The position numbers were made by a program, and so were the translations under genes. Shown in pieces: positions 23,001 through 31,833 of a stretch of 31,928 nt of DNA. This DNA comes from Podila epigama. Taxonomy: Eukaryota > Mortierellomycota > Mortierellomycetes > Mortierellales > Mortierellaceae. The notes under the pieces were generated by a model. The model was not told the DNA's origin and ran no database searches. It was given only the letters and a program-made list of their open reading frames with translations. Positions within the stretch are counted from its first letter, which is position 1. The number at the start of each line of letters is the position of its first letter. The DNA lies in NCBI GenBank assembly GCA_015679605.1, contig JAAAVE010000120.1, forward strand, positions 1 through 31,928, given 5' to 3'.

Positions 23001-23377
23001 CAACCTACCATCATTGGCATGAATGGCTTGCATAGCATCGCTGTAATTATCTGAAGCTATTTCGCCAGCATTCGAGGAAAGCCTAGCGCGTTTGTGTCGG
23101 GAATTCTCGAGTGGCTCATCCTCATCTTCATCTACTGGGTAATCCTCTGCTGAAGGAACAATTCCCAACCGCCTTTTTTCTACTGCCTTTCCCTTTCCTT
23201 TCTGTGGTGGCTGACTATAAGGTTCAGAAGCTGGGTGCAATGTAGCTTTAGAGCCATATATAAAGACTTGAATAGTATAGTAAAGCAGTATACAACTAAA
23301 GCTGTAGCAAACATACCTATCCACCTCAATTCACCATATTTCGCTCCTTTGTATGACTGCGACTTTTTGGGTACCAT
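20047..23377 (-). pseudogene. Crypton-like tyrosine recombinase gene with two in-frame stops
   Basis: Tyrosine-recombinase DNA transposon gene (Crypton, related to the Ndc10 DNA-binding fold). Approximate exons are 23377-23317, 23245-23009, 22909-22839, 22723-22457, 22376-21709 and 21627-20047. The acidic N-terminal part (VDEDEDEP, then KRARLSS) is disordered. The recombinase core shows the expected catalytic set: Arg in HAMLLRDEDLRRL, Lys in MGKTTTSG, the H-x-x-R box THSGRHSG, then GRW and Tyr in MHQYYLSSLP. A region of about 350 residues follows, with a likely coiled coil (SSSVNALEQQMSSTITALEQ) and a basic tail. TGA stops interrupt the core at 21798-21796 and 21567-21565. Both fall inside conserved blocks where I see no intron, so this copy looks inactive. 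The junction from 22839 to 22723 does not keep phase in my model. Confidence 0.82.
21631..21653 (-). repeat. A-run (sense strand) inside a Crypton intron
   Basis: About 22 consecutive T on the + strand are an A-run in the sense direction, ending in TAG directly at the inferred acceptor (21630-21628). Phase is kept across the 81-base intron 21708-21628. Confidence 0.7.
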
Positions 23378-24900
23378 GATCGATAGATGGGTAGATGTGT
23401 GAAGGATTGTGACGGCGAAGCACTACAAAGTGTTTAATGTTGCAAAAGAGGTGGGATGTAGTAACAAGAGCAAAAAAAACAAAAGACGGAAAACTAGGCA
23501 AATCCTTTATTCCAATGTTCCGTCCTCTCCAGCCCTTTCCATTTTTGGAAGCATGTTGGCGTCAAGTTTAAAAGTAATACCATGGGCACCCCTTAACTGG
23601 GGGAATATTTGATATTTCTCCCCGCGCACTGTGTTGACAACTCCACGTTTGACCAAAAGCCCAAAGCTACACAATAGAGAAAGAGCCTGCGAGTCGGCAC
23701 TGATTCTGTATTCCTGTATGGTCTGGCACTTGCCGGGCGTTGTTTGTTCTCTCTAGACTTGTATTCTTGCTGGCGTGTGTTTTAGTTTACCGGAAGAGAG
23801 AGAGAGAGAGAATGCGCTGACTCTATGAGACGAAAACAGCAAAGGGTTGCCAGACAAACAGCGATTTATCTCATTTCATCGTTTGCTTGAACCAAGAGAA
23901 TGGGGAAGACAAAAACGAAAGGCTACCGGACAAATGTTAATACATTATGTTGCCATTTTCCTTCTACCTTTGGTTGTTAATGATGGCATGTTCATAAATG
24001 CGAGTATGGGGGTATTCTATCTCAAAGAAACATCTAGTTTACTTTACCGCCTCACTCAAAGAAAAAAGTCGTCTCTTGTCGTTCTTATATCTGCTCTTGG
24101 GATATTTGTGTAAACCAAACTGTTGCATGCCTATGCTTGAACCATTGTTTCTTGCGGTATTCAAAGCATTGAGGTGCGTACTCAAATAGTGTGAAGCGGG
24201 TGAGAACATGTCGCTCCTTTTTTTTTTTTTTTTTTTTTGCTCAATGTTTTTATCCCCCTTTCTCCTTCCCGTGCTTGTCAGGCTGTGTTCGAATGGATGA
24301 CGTGAATATGTGTTCCTTTTGTCAAATAACTTTAGCTGTACCTCATAGCTTTGCTTTGGTGGCCACCCCTATCAACACACACTCTGCTCAGAGTCTTGAA
24401 CAGACACATGGAAAGACGCGACAGAAAACAGTCAAATCGCCATAGGATTCGCGTTGAGGTCTAGCAGAAGAAGAATACAAAAAAAAGTATAAAAACGCGT
24501 CCTTCTGCATAAGTCTCACTTGATAACAGGTGGGATTGCCATCCATTTTTTTTTCCAAGGGGGTCTTGTCTCCAGTCAGGGAACATCCCATCCAATCCAA
24601 ATGCCGAACCGTTCTTTGTTCTCAATGGTATAAATACTTGCCTGCTGTCTCCTTGTCCCGCAGGGATAAACAACCGAACGATCACGGAAAAAAAAGAGAA
24701 GCGAGGAGGTAAAACAAATGGCTCCATGGACCTTTTCTCTCCCCATCCTACTGTTCCACGACTTGGCAACTTTACAACTTGTTCTCTTTCACACTCTCAC
24801 TCACTTTTCGCCCCCCTCCGCCTAACCACCTCCAACTTGGCAACTTGGCTCACCAGATTTTTTCAAGTACTTCTTCAACCTTCATTGCTAACTAACAAGC
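23378..24900. promoter_or_regulatory. Intergenic region between the Crypton-like and surface-protein genes
   Basis: No gene is supported in these 1.5 kb. Features seen are a (GA)n run at 23795-23812, an 18-T run near 24219-24238, a TATAAATA-type box at about 24630-24637, and a pyrimidine-rich stretch (CTCTTTCACACTCTCACTCAC) around 24780-24812 shortly before the start codon at 24901. The last two probably belong to the promoter and leader of the downstream gene. Short frames at 23409-24445 look like chance. Confidence 0.5.
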
Positions 24901-25515
24901 ATGGAACCTTCAGCACGTTCCATTGCGTATAAGCATCACAGGCCACGAGCAATTGACCGTTGTCGGCTATCATTCCTTGTTGCCATTATTGCTTGGATTG
25001 CAATTGGATCTGTTACCGCACAGTCATCCTCTTTACCACCGCCTGCTCCTCAACCAGGATCCGACAAACCCGAGGCACCTACAAAGACACATGGCAGCAA
25101 CAACGTCATCATAAAGGGAACTATCACCGGATCTAGTGCTGCTACGATTACCGCGCCGGCAACACCTTCCATCATCACCACAGTCTCTGTCATCAACGGT
25201 ACCACGTCTACCTTAACCTTGACCGTCACCCCTTCTATTCTTGCACAGGCAGCCCCCAACGGCAGCGGTCTTCCAAAGGCTGTCCAGTCCATCTTAGTTG
25301 TCCAGTCTACAACCTTTGGAAAGGTCCTTCCCGCAGCACCACCACCGGACGACCATATCGATAGCCACTTTTGGGATCAATTCAGTCATCCCGACATCCC
25401 TGGCAGTAGCAACGGAAGGTCGTCCGCACACTCAAACTATCATCGACCAGATCTGTTTAACGTCCTTGGATGGGTGGTCTCTTTCATGACTGTACTCGCC
25501 ATCTTTTCAGCTTGA
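24901..25515 (+). CDS. Small secreted or GPI-anchored surface protein
   Basis: Single exon, 204 aa, TGA stop at 25513-25515. A basic N-terminus of 22 residues is followed by a hydrophobic segment (about 23-38, SFLVAIIAWIAIG) and a plausible signal cleavage after SVTA at residue 40. The mature part is rich in Ser, Thr, Pro and Ala and poor in Cys, with NGT and NGS sequons and many O-glycosylation candidates. The C-terminus ends in a hydrophobic stretch (about 186-204, LGWVVSFMTVLAIFSA) with no charged tail, preceded by small residues, which fits a GPI-attachment signal. No enzyme domain is visible. A cell-wall or plasma-membrane location is inference; a single-pass membrane protein is the alternative. 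It is convergent with eIF3k, with 206 bases between stops. Confidence 0.82.
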   Translation: MEPSARSIAYKHHRPRAIDRCRLSFLVAIIAWIAIGSVTAQSSSLPPPAPQPGSDKPEAPTKTHGSNNVIIKGTITGSSAATITAPATPSIITTVSVINGTTSTLTLTVTPSILAQAAPNGSGLPKAVQSILVVQSTTFGKVLPAAPPPDDHIDSHFWDQFSHPDIPGSSNGRSSAHSNYHRPDLFNVLGWVVSFMTVLAIFSA

Positions 25516-25721
25516 AACACCATGCATATTCTCTCTCTCTTGTTCATATACGGATATAGAAGCACACATCCAACATACAATCAAGTCATATACTTCATAT
25601 AAACATAGACATATAGATATAGCATCTTTTCAATCTTTTCTCCTCGAAAAAAAGGAAAGGAAAAGTGTGATGCTCCTTCTCTCTATTTTTTGCCTCCATA
25701 TATCGCTAGGCGAACAAATGT

Positions 25722-27092
25722 TTATAATAAATCCGTCCTGTCTACATCCAGACTATTACCTGAATGCAGGAGCCACGTCGTTTTTATTTATTGCATATAT
25801 CCATGCTTTCTTTCGTGTATTGTCATCCACATACAAAAAAAAAAAAAAAAGCCGTGTTAGAGAACAGAAAAAAGTCTTAAACAAGCACAATGATATATAA
25901 TTCATCCACTTACGCTCAAACTTGATGTTCTCGGTCAAGACAGTGGTCTTGGCCTCGTTATCCTTGTTAACAGGGATGGAAACGACACCTGCGGACTCGG
26001 TCCATCCTTGACTCTTGACAAAGTCTGAGAACTTTTGTCCGTCCAAGTTGAGGTATGCCTTCAAGTTTGCTGATTCAATGGACTGGAAAGTCATGGCAAC
26101 AGCGTTGGCAATGTCTATAAAATAAGAAAAAAGAAACGAAAAGAGACATTAATATAAGAAATGGGAAAAAAAGACGCACATCCACGTTTTCTCTCTTCCT
26201 TTTTCGCTACAATGCACAGAATAAAACAAAAAACATACTGGCGCGGATAGAGTCCTCAAATCCGAGAACCTCGGCAGTCAACTCCTTGTAAATATCATCT
26301 CCCTCGTAAAGCTTCCAAAAGTCAGCATAGCGAGCTTGCTCGATCAAGTCCTGGAGAGCGACCAAACGGACAACGGGCTCCTCACCAACCATGTTCTCGT
26401 TCAAGAGATACAAGCACAGGTTGAAGTCAGGCTCGGGCAAGGTCGTCAAGGCCTTGACCAAAATGTTGTTCACGACCTGATCGTTGGTCAAATGTGTGTT
26501 GAACTGGTACCTATTTTTAAGAACATGATATTCACACAGGATATATTAATAAACGACATTAATGCTTCTTGAACTGGACTCGTGCTATCCATCCCTGGCA
26601 TTCAATTGTGATAAAAAAGTCATCCCCCTATCTCAATTCAACGCTCGAGTTTTGAATATCTTCTTCGTCAGGCCGAGAACAACGAAAAAAGGGCGTGCTT
26701 CCTCTGCGGTAATAGCCCTTGTCAACCGATCGTTTCAACGAAACTCGAGATTTTACAGAGATTCCTTTGTGATGATCAATGGTGCATGGCTACTCCTCTT
26801 GTCCATGGTCCCGAGGAATGCCAATATTCTTTCATTGCTTTGTTTGTAAGCTGATTTTGTTGATCCTGACAAGGTGGGATAAAGCCACTATATAAAAACA
26901 AAATAATAACAAAATAGCTTACAACTTGAGAATGGCAAAGTTGGCCATGGCATCACACTCCTTGTTGGTGCACTGTGTAGCCAGGTACTCCTCCAAAATG
27001 GAGACATTGTCAGGGTTGTAACGATCGACACCGTCAATGAGGGACTGGATGACGGCAGGACGGGTCGATGGAGTATTGGAGACGCGGGTCAT
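25722..27092 (-). CDS. EIF3K: Translation initiation factor eIF3 subunit K, 4 exons
   Basis: Exons 27092-26923, 26510-26239, 26114-25914 and 25759-25722 sum to 681 bases: 226 aa plus TAA (human eIF3k is 218 aa). Family blocks seen in order are GVDRYNPDNVSILEEYL, NFAILKLYQFN, VKALTTLPEPDFNLC, GFEDSIR, a KSQGWTESAG segment and a final ENIKFER stretch. The N-terminal half forms HEAT/HAM-type helices and the C-terminal half a winged helix, by family knowledge. It is a non-essential peripheral subunit of the eIF3 scaffold on the 40S ribosome, absent from budding and fission yeast. The last exon is only 38 bases and its acceptor (TGCATTCAG) was chosen by phase; the ending is therefore less certain than the rest. 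The 386-base second-to-first-exon gap is the longest intron here. Confidence 0.93.
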
Positions 27093-27535
27093 GATGTGCT
27101 TTGCAACAAGTGGATGGAGAGGATGGAGAGGACGAATGAAAAAAAATGCTAGCCTCGATTTAATATGTAAGATCTATGGATGGGCACGTTGAGCCAAAGA
27201 AAAGTGACTGTCAAATTTTTTTCAACAACAAGGCTGAAAACTGTCGCCGCCATGCTATGTAGAAAGATTTCATTTTTTCTTGCCGCAAAGAGAGTAGGAA
27301 TAGACTGCGAAGGGAAGGTGGGAAGGAAAGGTGTGTTCCTTAATGTTGGAATCCTCTGGGCACTCCCGTGGCCAACGTTGGAGGTCCTTTCGGTTCGCGT
27401 GGTCTTTGAAGACTAAAGACTTTTCCGCTATTTTGTTCAACAAGGCGTGTTTTCAATAAAAGCGTCAATAAAAAATGACATTGAGCCTCGCGAAAGCACT
27501 TTTTTTGTTTGGTAGACAAAAACTGAATGTGCCAC
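27093..27535. promoter_or_regulatory. Spacer between two minus-strand genes
   Basis: These 443 bases separate the eIF3k start from the stop of the upstream gene on the same strand. It should contain the eIF3k promoter and the 3' end of its neighbour. A possible extra exon of the neighbour (acceptor near 27416) is described with that gene. A plus-strand frame at 27180-27416 has no recognisable product. Confidence 0.4.
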
Positions 27536-28618
27536 TCACCCTATTCCTCCACTGCTCGATGGTCTAGAGTCTTGTACACATGATGATGACCTGACAGCTG
27601 CCATAGGTGTGTCGACTGAATCATCCTCGAAAATTGGAGAGCCTCGCATTGGGTCATAGTCCTTGGTCGTGCCATCAAGGTGATTTTTGGTGGCACCGAA
27701 AGGTTTGGACTTTGTTCTGGCACCTTTCAGGCTCAGGCATATCATTTCTTTGATCTTGACAATGTTGTGAGGAGGGTCGCTCTGCCCTGAGAAGGACATC
27801 AAGAATTCTGTACTGTATCGACGTGGTGGCGACGTTCTTGGAGCACATTGCATAGTCGTGAGCTTTTGAATGCCAGTCATCATAGGATCATCATCGTTCC
27901 ATTCAACTCGAATCTGCTGCGTCTTTGATGGCTGCACACTGGGCAACAGTTCTGACACTGGTAGATTGAATGTGTCAACTTTTGAACGTGAGGATTCTAG
28001 AGCAGAGGAAGTTTTTGTAGAAAACTTGAACCTGACCTCGAATTTCTGAGGATACTCAGCTCTCATGCTGGGAGGTGATGACTGCACACCTAGTGGGTCG
28101 ACACGGACATCCTTGACTGCCCTCGGTCCGTCTTTTGAAGTAGGTTGGGTCGCGTCCACCTTTAGAGCAGGCTCGGTCATATCATTTTTTACGTCGGCCT
28201 TTGGTACTGCCCACTTGGACTTTTGGAGTGGCTTCAGACTCAGACTCGATTCGAGAGACTTTTTCTCAGTCACGACGTCCAAAGCTTCTGGGGCCTTTGC
28301 AGCAGGACTTTGCTTAACGACAGCTTGTTGCTCGGGCGATAAACGGCCTATCATTTCCACAGATTTTTCATCGGATACATCCAATGCCTCCACGGCCTTT
28401 GCGGCTGTACAGCCTTGCTCAACTGCGATGACTTGCTCCTCCGGAAGAGTTTGAAAAGACTCATCAGGATGCTGGGCCTTCTCAGTAGTCTTGGCCACGT
28501 CGGGTTCCTTTTCTGTTGCAGTATCTGTCGCCGTGCGTTCTAGCTTCTTGTAAAATGGCTGAAGCTTGGCATAGAACGCCTCGAACGAGTTAGAACCTGC
28601 CAGTTTAGGCTCTGTCAT
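27536..28618 (-). CDS. Candidate eIF4E-binding protein, largely disordered
   Basis: Single long frame, 360 aa. Residues 268-274, YSTEFLM, fit the canonical eIF4E-binding motif Y-x4-L-hydrophobic, in the RRYSTEFLMSF setting that resembles eIF4G (RYDREFLL in animals). No MIF4G or other eIF4G domain follows, so this may be a short regulator or eIF4G-like fragment rather than eIF4G itself. The rest is Lys/Glu/Ser/Pro-rich and probably disordered. A 30-residue internal repeat is visible at about 58-85 and 94-120 (EEQVIAVEQ...AAKAVEALDV and EQQAVVKQ...AAKAPEALDV). The stop TGA overlaps a perfect donor GTGAGT at 27537-27532. Splicing to an acceptor near 27416 would replace the last residue with a short Arg/Pro-rich tail ending near 27340. 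Protein existence is likely; function is inferred from one motif. Confidence 0.75.
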   Translation of the reverse strand: MTEPKLAGSNSFEAFYAKLQPFYKKLERTATDTATEKEPDVAKTTEKAQHPDESFQTLPEEQVIAVEQGCTAAKAVEALDVSDEKSVEMIGRLSPEQQAVVKQSPAAKAPEALDVVTEKKSLESSLSLKPLQKSKWAVPKADVKNDMTEPALKVDATQPTSKDGPRAVKDVRVDPLGVQSSPPSMRAEYPQKFEVRFKFSTKTSSALESSRSKVDTFNLPVSELLPSVQPSKTQQIRVEWNDDDPMMTGIQKLTTMQCAPRTSPPRRYSTEFLMSFSGQSDPPHNIVKIKEMICLSLKGARTKSKPFGATKNHLDGTTKDYDPMRGSPIFEDDSVDTPMAAVRSSSCVQDSRPSSSGGIG

Positions 28619-28931
28619 GGTTCACATCCACTAGGATGGTCAGCCAAACTCTCTTTTTTTTTTTTTTATTCTGTGTTCTTTTGGAGTGGTGGCAAATGTC
28701 AGAGTGTAGAGGGGTTATCTGAGAACAGAACGATGGCAATCTACAGAGTATGCCGTGGCGGTGGACGAACGAGGTTGGGAGCAAGAGAAAAATAAAAAAG
28801 GCTCAGTCACCTCACATAGTCATAGTCATGCTAACCCTTAAGTAGACTCGAATAGTTAAAAGATATTATTTTTCGCTTTCCTCGTGTTTGGTTAAAAAAA
28901 AAATAGTTCAAAAAAAAAAACCTCGCAGACC
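28619..28931. promoter_or_regulatory. Divergent promoter region
   Basis: 313 bases separate two divergent start codons. It contains a T-run at 28653-28667 and A-runs at 28895-28920, just before the plus-strand start. No TATA box is clear. The two genes may share regulation, but nothing in the sequence proves it. Confidence 0.45.
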
Positions 28932-29681
28932 ATGCCCGCCATGTCACCCAGACCAAAAGATGCATCATCCTCATCTTCATCATCAAAGGAAATGCATTGG
29001 TACGATCAACCTGGCGCCGACCTTGCCCTACTTTCAGAGATGAAGGCTTCAAAAGCAGATCTGAAACGCTTCAGACGAGAAACTGAATGGCTAGAGGAGC
29101 GAGTGAGCAGGCCTAGGTTAGACCCAGAAAGTGACGGGATGCTTGACAGGGCCTTGGGACTTACTATTGTGGCGCCAAGGCTTGTCCTCAAAAAACAAGG
29201 GAATGAAAGCTTGCAGAACAATGGACATGACCTTCCATCGAATATGTTACCGAAAGAAGCGCAAGCCGATTCTAAATCTCTGCAGGAAAGACAAGAAAAT
29301 GGACACTTTCCGACCATACCTCCCACAAGGACTACTTATGGAACCGTACGTCTGAGCTCAGATTCAAGGATAGCATTCTCACAACTCAAGACCAACCTAA
29401 TAGCAGAGACTGAAGAACAGATGAGGCTCCAGACCGATCAAGAGATTCTCCAGAAAGCAGTTGATGAAGCAAAAGCCATAATTGAAAAGAACATAAAGGC
29501 AAAGGAGGCCGCTGAAGCTCGAATCCTCGAACTTCAAAGGAGGCAACCTGAAGTGGAGTCAGATCTACTCAAGGTTGCGCGGATTGAAACCGCTTATGAA
29601 GAGCTCATGAAGCAGCAGCAGTCGCAGATGGACCAAGAGGTACAAAAATTGCAACAGGTGCTGAACCTGTTGGGTGGATAG
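28932..29681 (+). CDS. Coiled-coil protein of unknown function
   Basis: Single exon, 249 aa, stop TAG at 29679-29681. The N-terminal 20 residues are Ser-rich (SSSSSSSKE). A charged helical stretch follows (about 35-65, MKASKADLKRFRRETEWLEE). The middle is polar and probably disordered. From about residue 148 to the end the sequence has continuous heptads (DEAKAIIEKNIKAKEAAEA, MDQEVQKLQQVLNLLGG), a long coiled coil typical of a scaffold or tether. I do not recognise the family. It is convergent with the next gene, with 120 bases between stops. A second ATG at codon 4 is an alternative start. Confidence 0.75.
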   Translation: MPAMSPRPKDASSSSSSSKEMHWYDQPGADLALLSEMKASKADLKRFRRETEWLEERVSRPRLDPESDGMLDRALGLTIVAPRLVLKKQGNESLQNNGHDLPSNMLPKEAQADSKSLQERQENGHFPTIPPTRTTYGTVRLSSDSRIAFSQLKTNLIAETEEQMRLQTDQEILQKAVDEAKAIIEKNIKAKEAAEARILELQRRQPEVESDLLKVARIETAYEELMKQQQSQMDQEVQKLQQVLNLLGG

Positions 29682-29801
29682 GGGTTCAATTGGAGCCAAC
29701 AACATCATCATCATCGACAACACCTACAGCACAAGAGAAGACAAAAAGAGAGACATGACAATGTTTCGTACAATATATCTTTTTTTATTTATTATCTTTT
29801 G

Positions 29802-30434
29802 TCAACTTGACGTCTCAAGGCGACTCTTCAATTTATCGATCCTCTTGGTAAAGTTGTTGGCAAGATCTTGTTTCCCCATGTCACTGTATGTTTGTCTGAG
29901 CATTTCCCAGGTCTTGATGAGATCCTGGGCCATGAGGCGTTGCTCCTGCGTTGCTTCCACTGGTGTTTTCACTAGTGCCGTCAATGTCTTTGACGCGACT
30001 CTTGTAGAAGCTTCTGTGGCTGTTGCACTTGCTGTTGTAGAGTCCAGCTTTTGGTCTAGAGTCGAAGCGTTCGCTGGTCTTTGATGACCAGGCGATCGTT
30101 TTTGCTTTGTTCGCCATGTGAGTGGTCCAATCAATGCTTCTTGCATTGTGGACAGTCTTTGGAGACTTGCTTCAGCCTGGATTAAGTCATGGGCCTCGAC
30201 ACAGGCCTTTGCAAATGCTCCCCAAGCGTCAATTCTGAGTGAACTGAGTAACTTTGACTGAGGTTCTGTTAACTTAATGGACGATGGCAGATTGTCTAGT
30301 AGAGAGCATGATTTTGCTAGTAGAGGCAATGGCGATTTCTTATTCTGAACATGTTCCTTTGCCAATGCGGAATGGACTTGAAGTTGGAGAAGGATGTCTG
30401 CAAACAGATCTTGGTCTGAATCGAAGCTTGCCAT
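29802..30434 (-). CDS. Small helical protein of unknown function
   Basis: Start at 30434 (MASFDSDQDLF) gives 210 aa. An upstream in-frame Met at 30473 would add 13 hydrophobic residues and is less likely. The residues at about 8-105 form amphipathic helices (LLQLQVHSALAKEHV, AWGAFAKACVEAHDLIQAEASL) reminiscent of TPR-type helical hairpins. A Ser/Thr/Ala-rich linker covers about 115-155, and a charged C-terminal helix pair (LIKTWEMLRQTYSDMGKQ, FTKRIDKLKSRLE) follows. No known domain or catalytic residue is evident. The 5' end faces the carrier gene across 465 bases. Confidence 0.75.
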   Translation of the reverse strand: MASFDSDQDLFADILLQLQVHSALAKEHVQNKKSPLPLLAKSCSLLDNLPSSIKLTEPQSKLLSSLRIDAWGAFAKACVEAHDLIQAEASLQRLSTMQEALIGPLTWRTKQKRSPGHQRPANASTLDQKLDSTTASATATEASTRVASKTLTALVKTPVEATQEQRLMAQDLIKTWEMLRQTYSDMGKQDLANNFTKRIDKLKSRLETSS

Positions 30435-30899
30435 TTGGGAAAAAAAAATAAGGGGGTGAAGGCATAGAAGCATCTGAAAAAATCAACTCATCAACACCGT
30501 TTTGGCCTTCCTTCAGTACGTCAGTCAGTAACATATGAAGAACGGAGGATCACGTTACATCACTCCATATTCTCCAGGAAGCTCTCTCTCTCTTTCTCTT
30601 TCAAGTGTTCTTTCTTCTCACAGTCCATCCCGCATTGTTACTCACATTGTCAAAGTCATTGGCAGTAGAAAAGCCTTTCTCACGACCGACAAAAAAAACA
30701 CCGCCACTCGATCCACACACCATTTACTCTTGCTTGAGTCCAATTGCCAATCACATTTATACTTTATTTCTACCTGACTCTTTGAAATCCTTTTTTTTTT
30801 TTTGGCCCACCGCTTTTTTCGGACATTTCTGAATCTCACCAACCACCAGACGACGAACAGACGAAACGGTACAAGACATAAGACAAGAAAAAAAAATTT
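30435..30899. promoter_or_regulatory. Divergent promoter region before the carrier gene
   Basis: Spacer between divergent starts. The + strand shows a CT-rich tract at 30585-30602, a T-run at 30791-30802, and an A-run (AAGAAAAAAAAATTT) immediately before the ATG at 30900. No gene is seen in it; the plus-strand frames at 30535-30832 lack homology. Confidence 0.45.
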
Positions 30900-31833
30900 A
30901 TGGCAACCGTGTCATCTAGTACCTCCGGCGCAGTGTTGGATAGACTCGCGACACAAAGCAGCAAGAGTAGCAACACTACCAACACCAGCAACACCAGCAA
31001 CAATACCATCGACGACAGCCACAGCCACCACACCAGTAGTAGCAAAAGTCCACGAAGCGTAGTCTCGCCCACCTTCACCTCACACGAAAACTTGACCGCG
31101 ACGGCAACAACCGGACCGATGCCAGCCGACCTCTCTATGGCGACTCATGGCACAAACAAGAGCGCGATCCCCTCCATTCGGTCAACGACATCTGGCGGAG
31201 GCAATGAAGACGCTCAGACCTTGAAGGTTCAACAAGTGAGGGATACCAAATCGTTAGACTATGTTGCCAGAACAATGTTGGCAGGAGGTATTGCAGGCAT
31301 AACGGTAAGTGAATCAAGATACAAGTGAACATTCCAAAAGATCAGACGACTGTAGCCGTGCGCAGCGTCACTTTTTTTTTTTTGTTTTGGTCTGTTCTTT
31401 TTTCCCTCGTGCTTTTTTTATGCATGGGAAAATGGACACGAGGATAAGCACCTATTGACATACATAATTTTTCTTCTTTAGGCGAAATCTGCTATAGCAC
31501 CGTTAGATCGAGTCAAGATTCTTTTCCAGGCCAGTAATCCACAGTTTGAGAAATACGCAGGTATGATGTCCATGGTTAACACAAGACATAAACAACACTG
31601 CAATATCCAAGCGACTTGTGGAAAAAAAAGGAAAGCAAAACCAATAACATGTTTATATATTGTCGTCTTGGTACGTCGCTGCAATAGGGACATGGACAGG
31701 CGTTTTTAAGGCTGGGAGAGAGATCCAAAGGACAGGAGGTGTGCGAGGGCTCTTTCAAGGAAACTTGGCAACAGTCCTCAGAATCTTTCCTTATGCTGCT
31801 ATCAAGTTTATGGCATATGAGCAATATCGCGCA
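30900..31833 (+). CDS. LEU5: Mitochondrial carrier, Leu5/SLC25A16-like (5' part, cut by window end)
   Basis: Exons seen are 30900-31304, 31482-31560 and 31688-31833 (210 codons); the last ends at a GTAAGT donor and the gene continues beyond the window. After an N-terminal extension of about 120 Ser/Thr/Asn-rich residues comes the first carrier repeat: [12 protein letters not shown], then the signature PLDRVK (P-x-D-x-x-K), ILFQASNP, a GVRGLFQGN matrix segment, and [18 protein letters not shown] of the second helix. These words match the Leu5/SLC25A16/SLC25A42 branch, which supplies coenzyme A to the mitochondrial matrix from the cytosol across the inner membrane. The extension is unusually long for a carrier; a nearer in-frame Met at about residue 84 might also be used. 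Carrier identity is certain and the subfamily is likely. Confidence 0.92.

Noticed and set aside
20047-23377. Phage or bacterial integrase acquired by transfer.
   Set aside because: The intron-containing structure, the GRW after the H-x-x-R box, and the YYLSSLP segment fit eukaryotic Cryptons.
27180-27416. 78-codon plus-strand frame between eIF3k and its neighbour.
   Set aside because: It has no recognisable product, overlaps the probable eIF3k promoter, and is no longer than expected by chance.
28065-28454. 129-codon plus-strand frame opposite the eIF4E-binding candidate.
   Set aside because: It is a shadow frame in a long coding exon. The minus strand carries the recognisable motif and an internal repeat.
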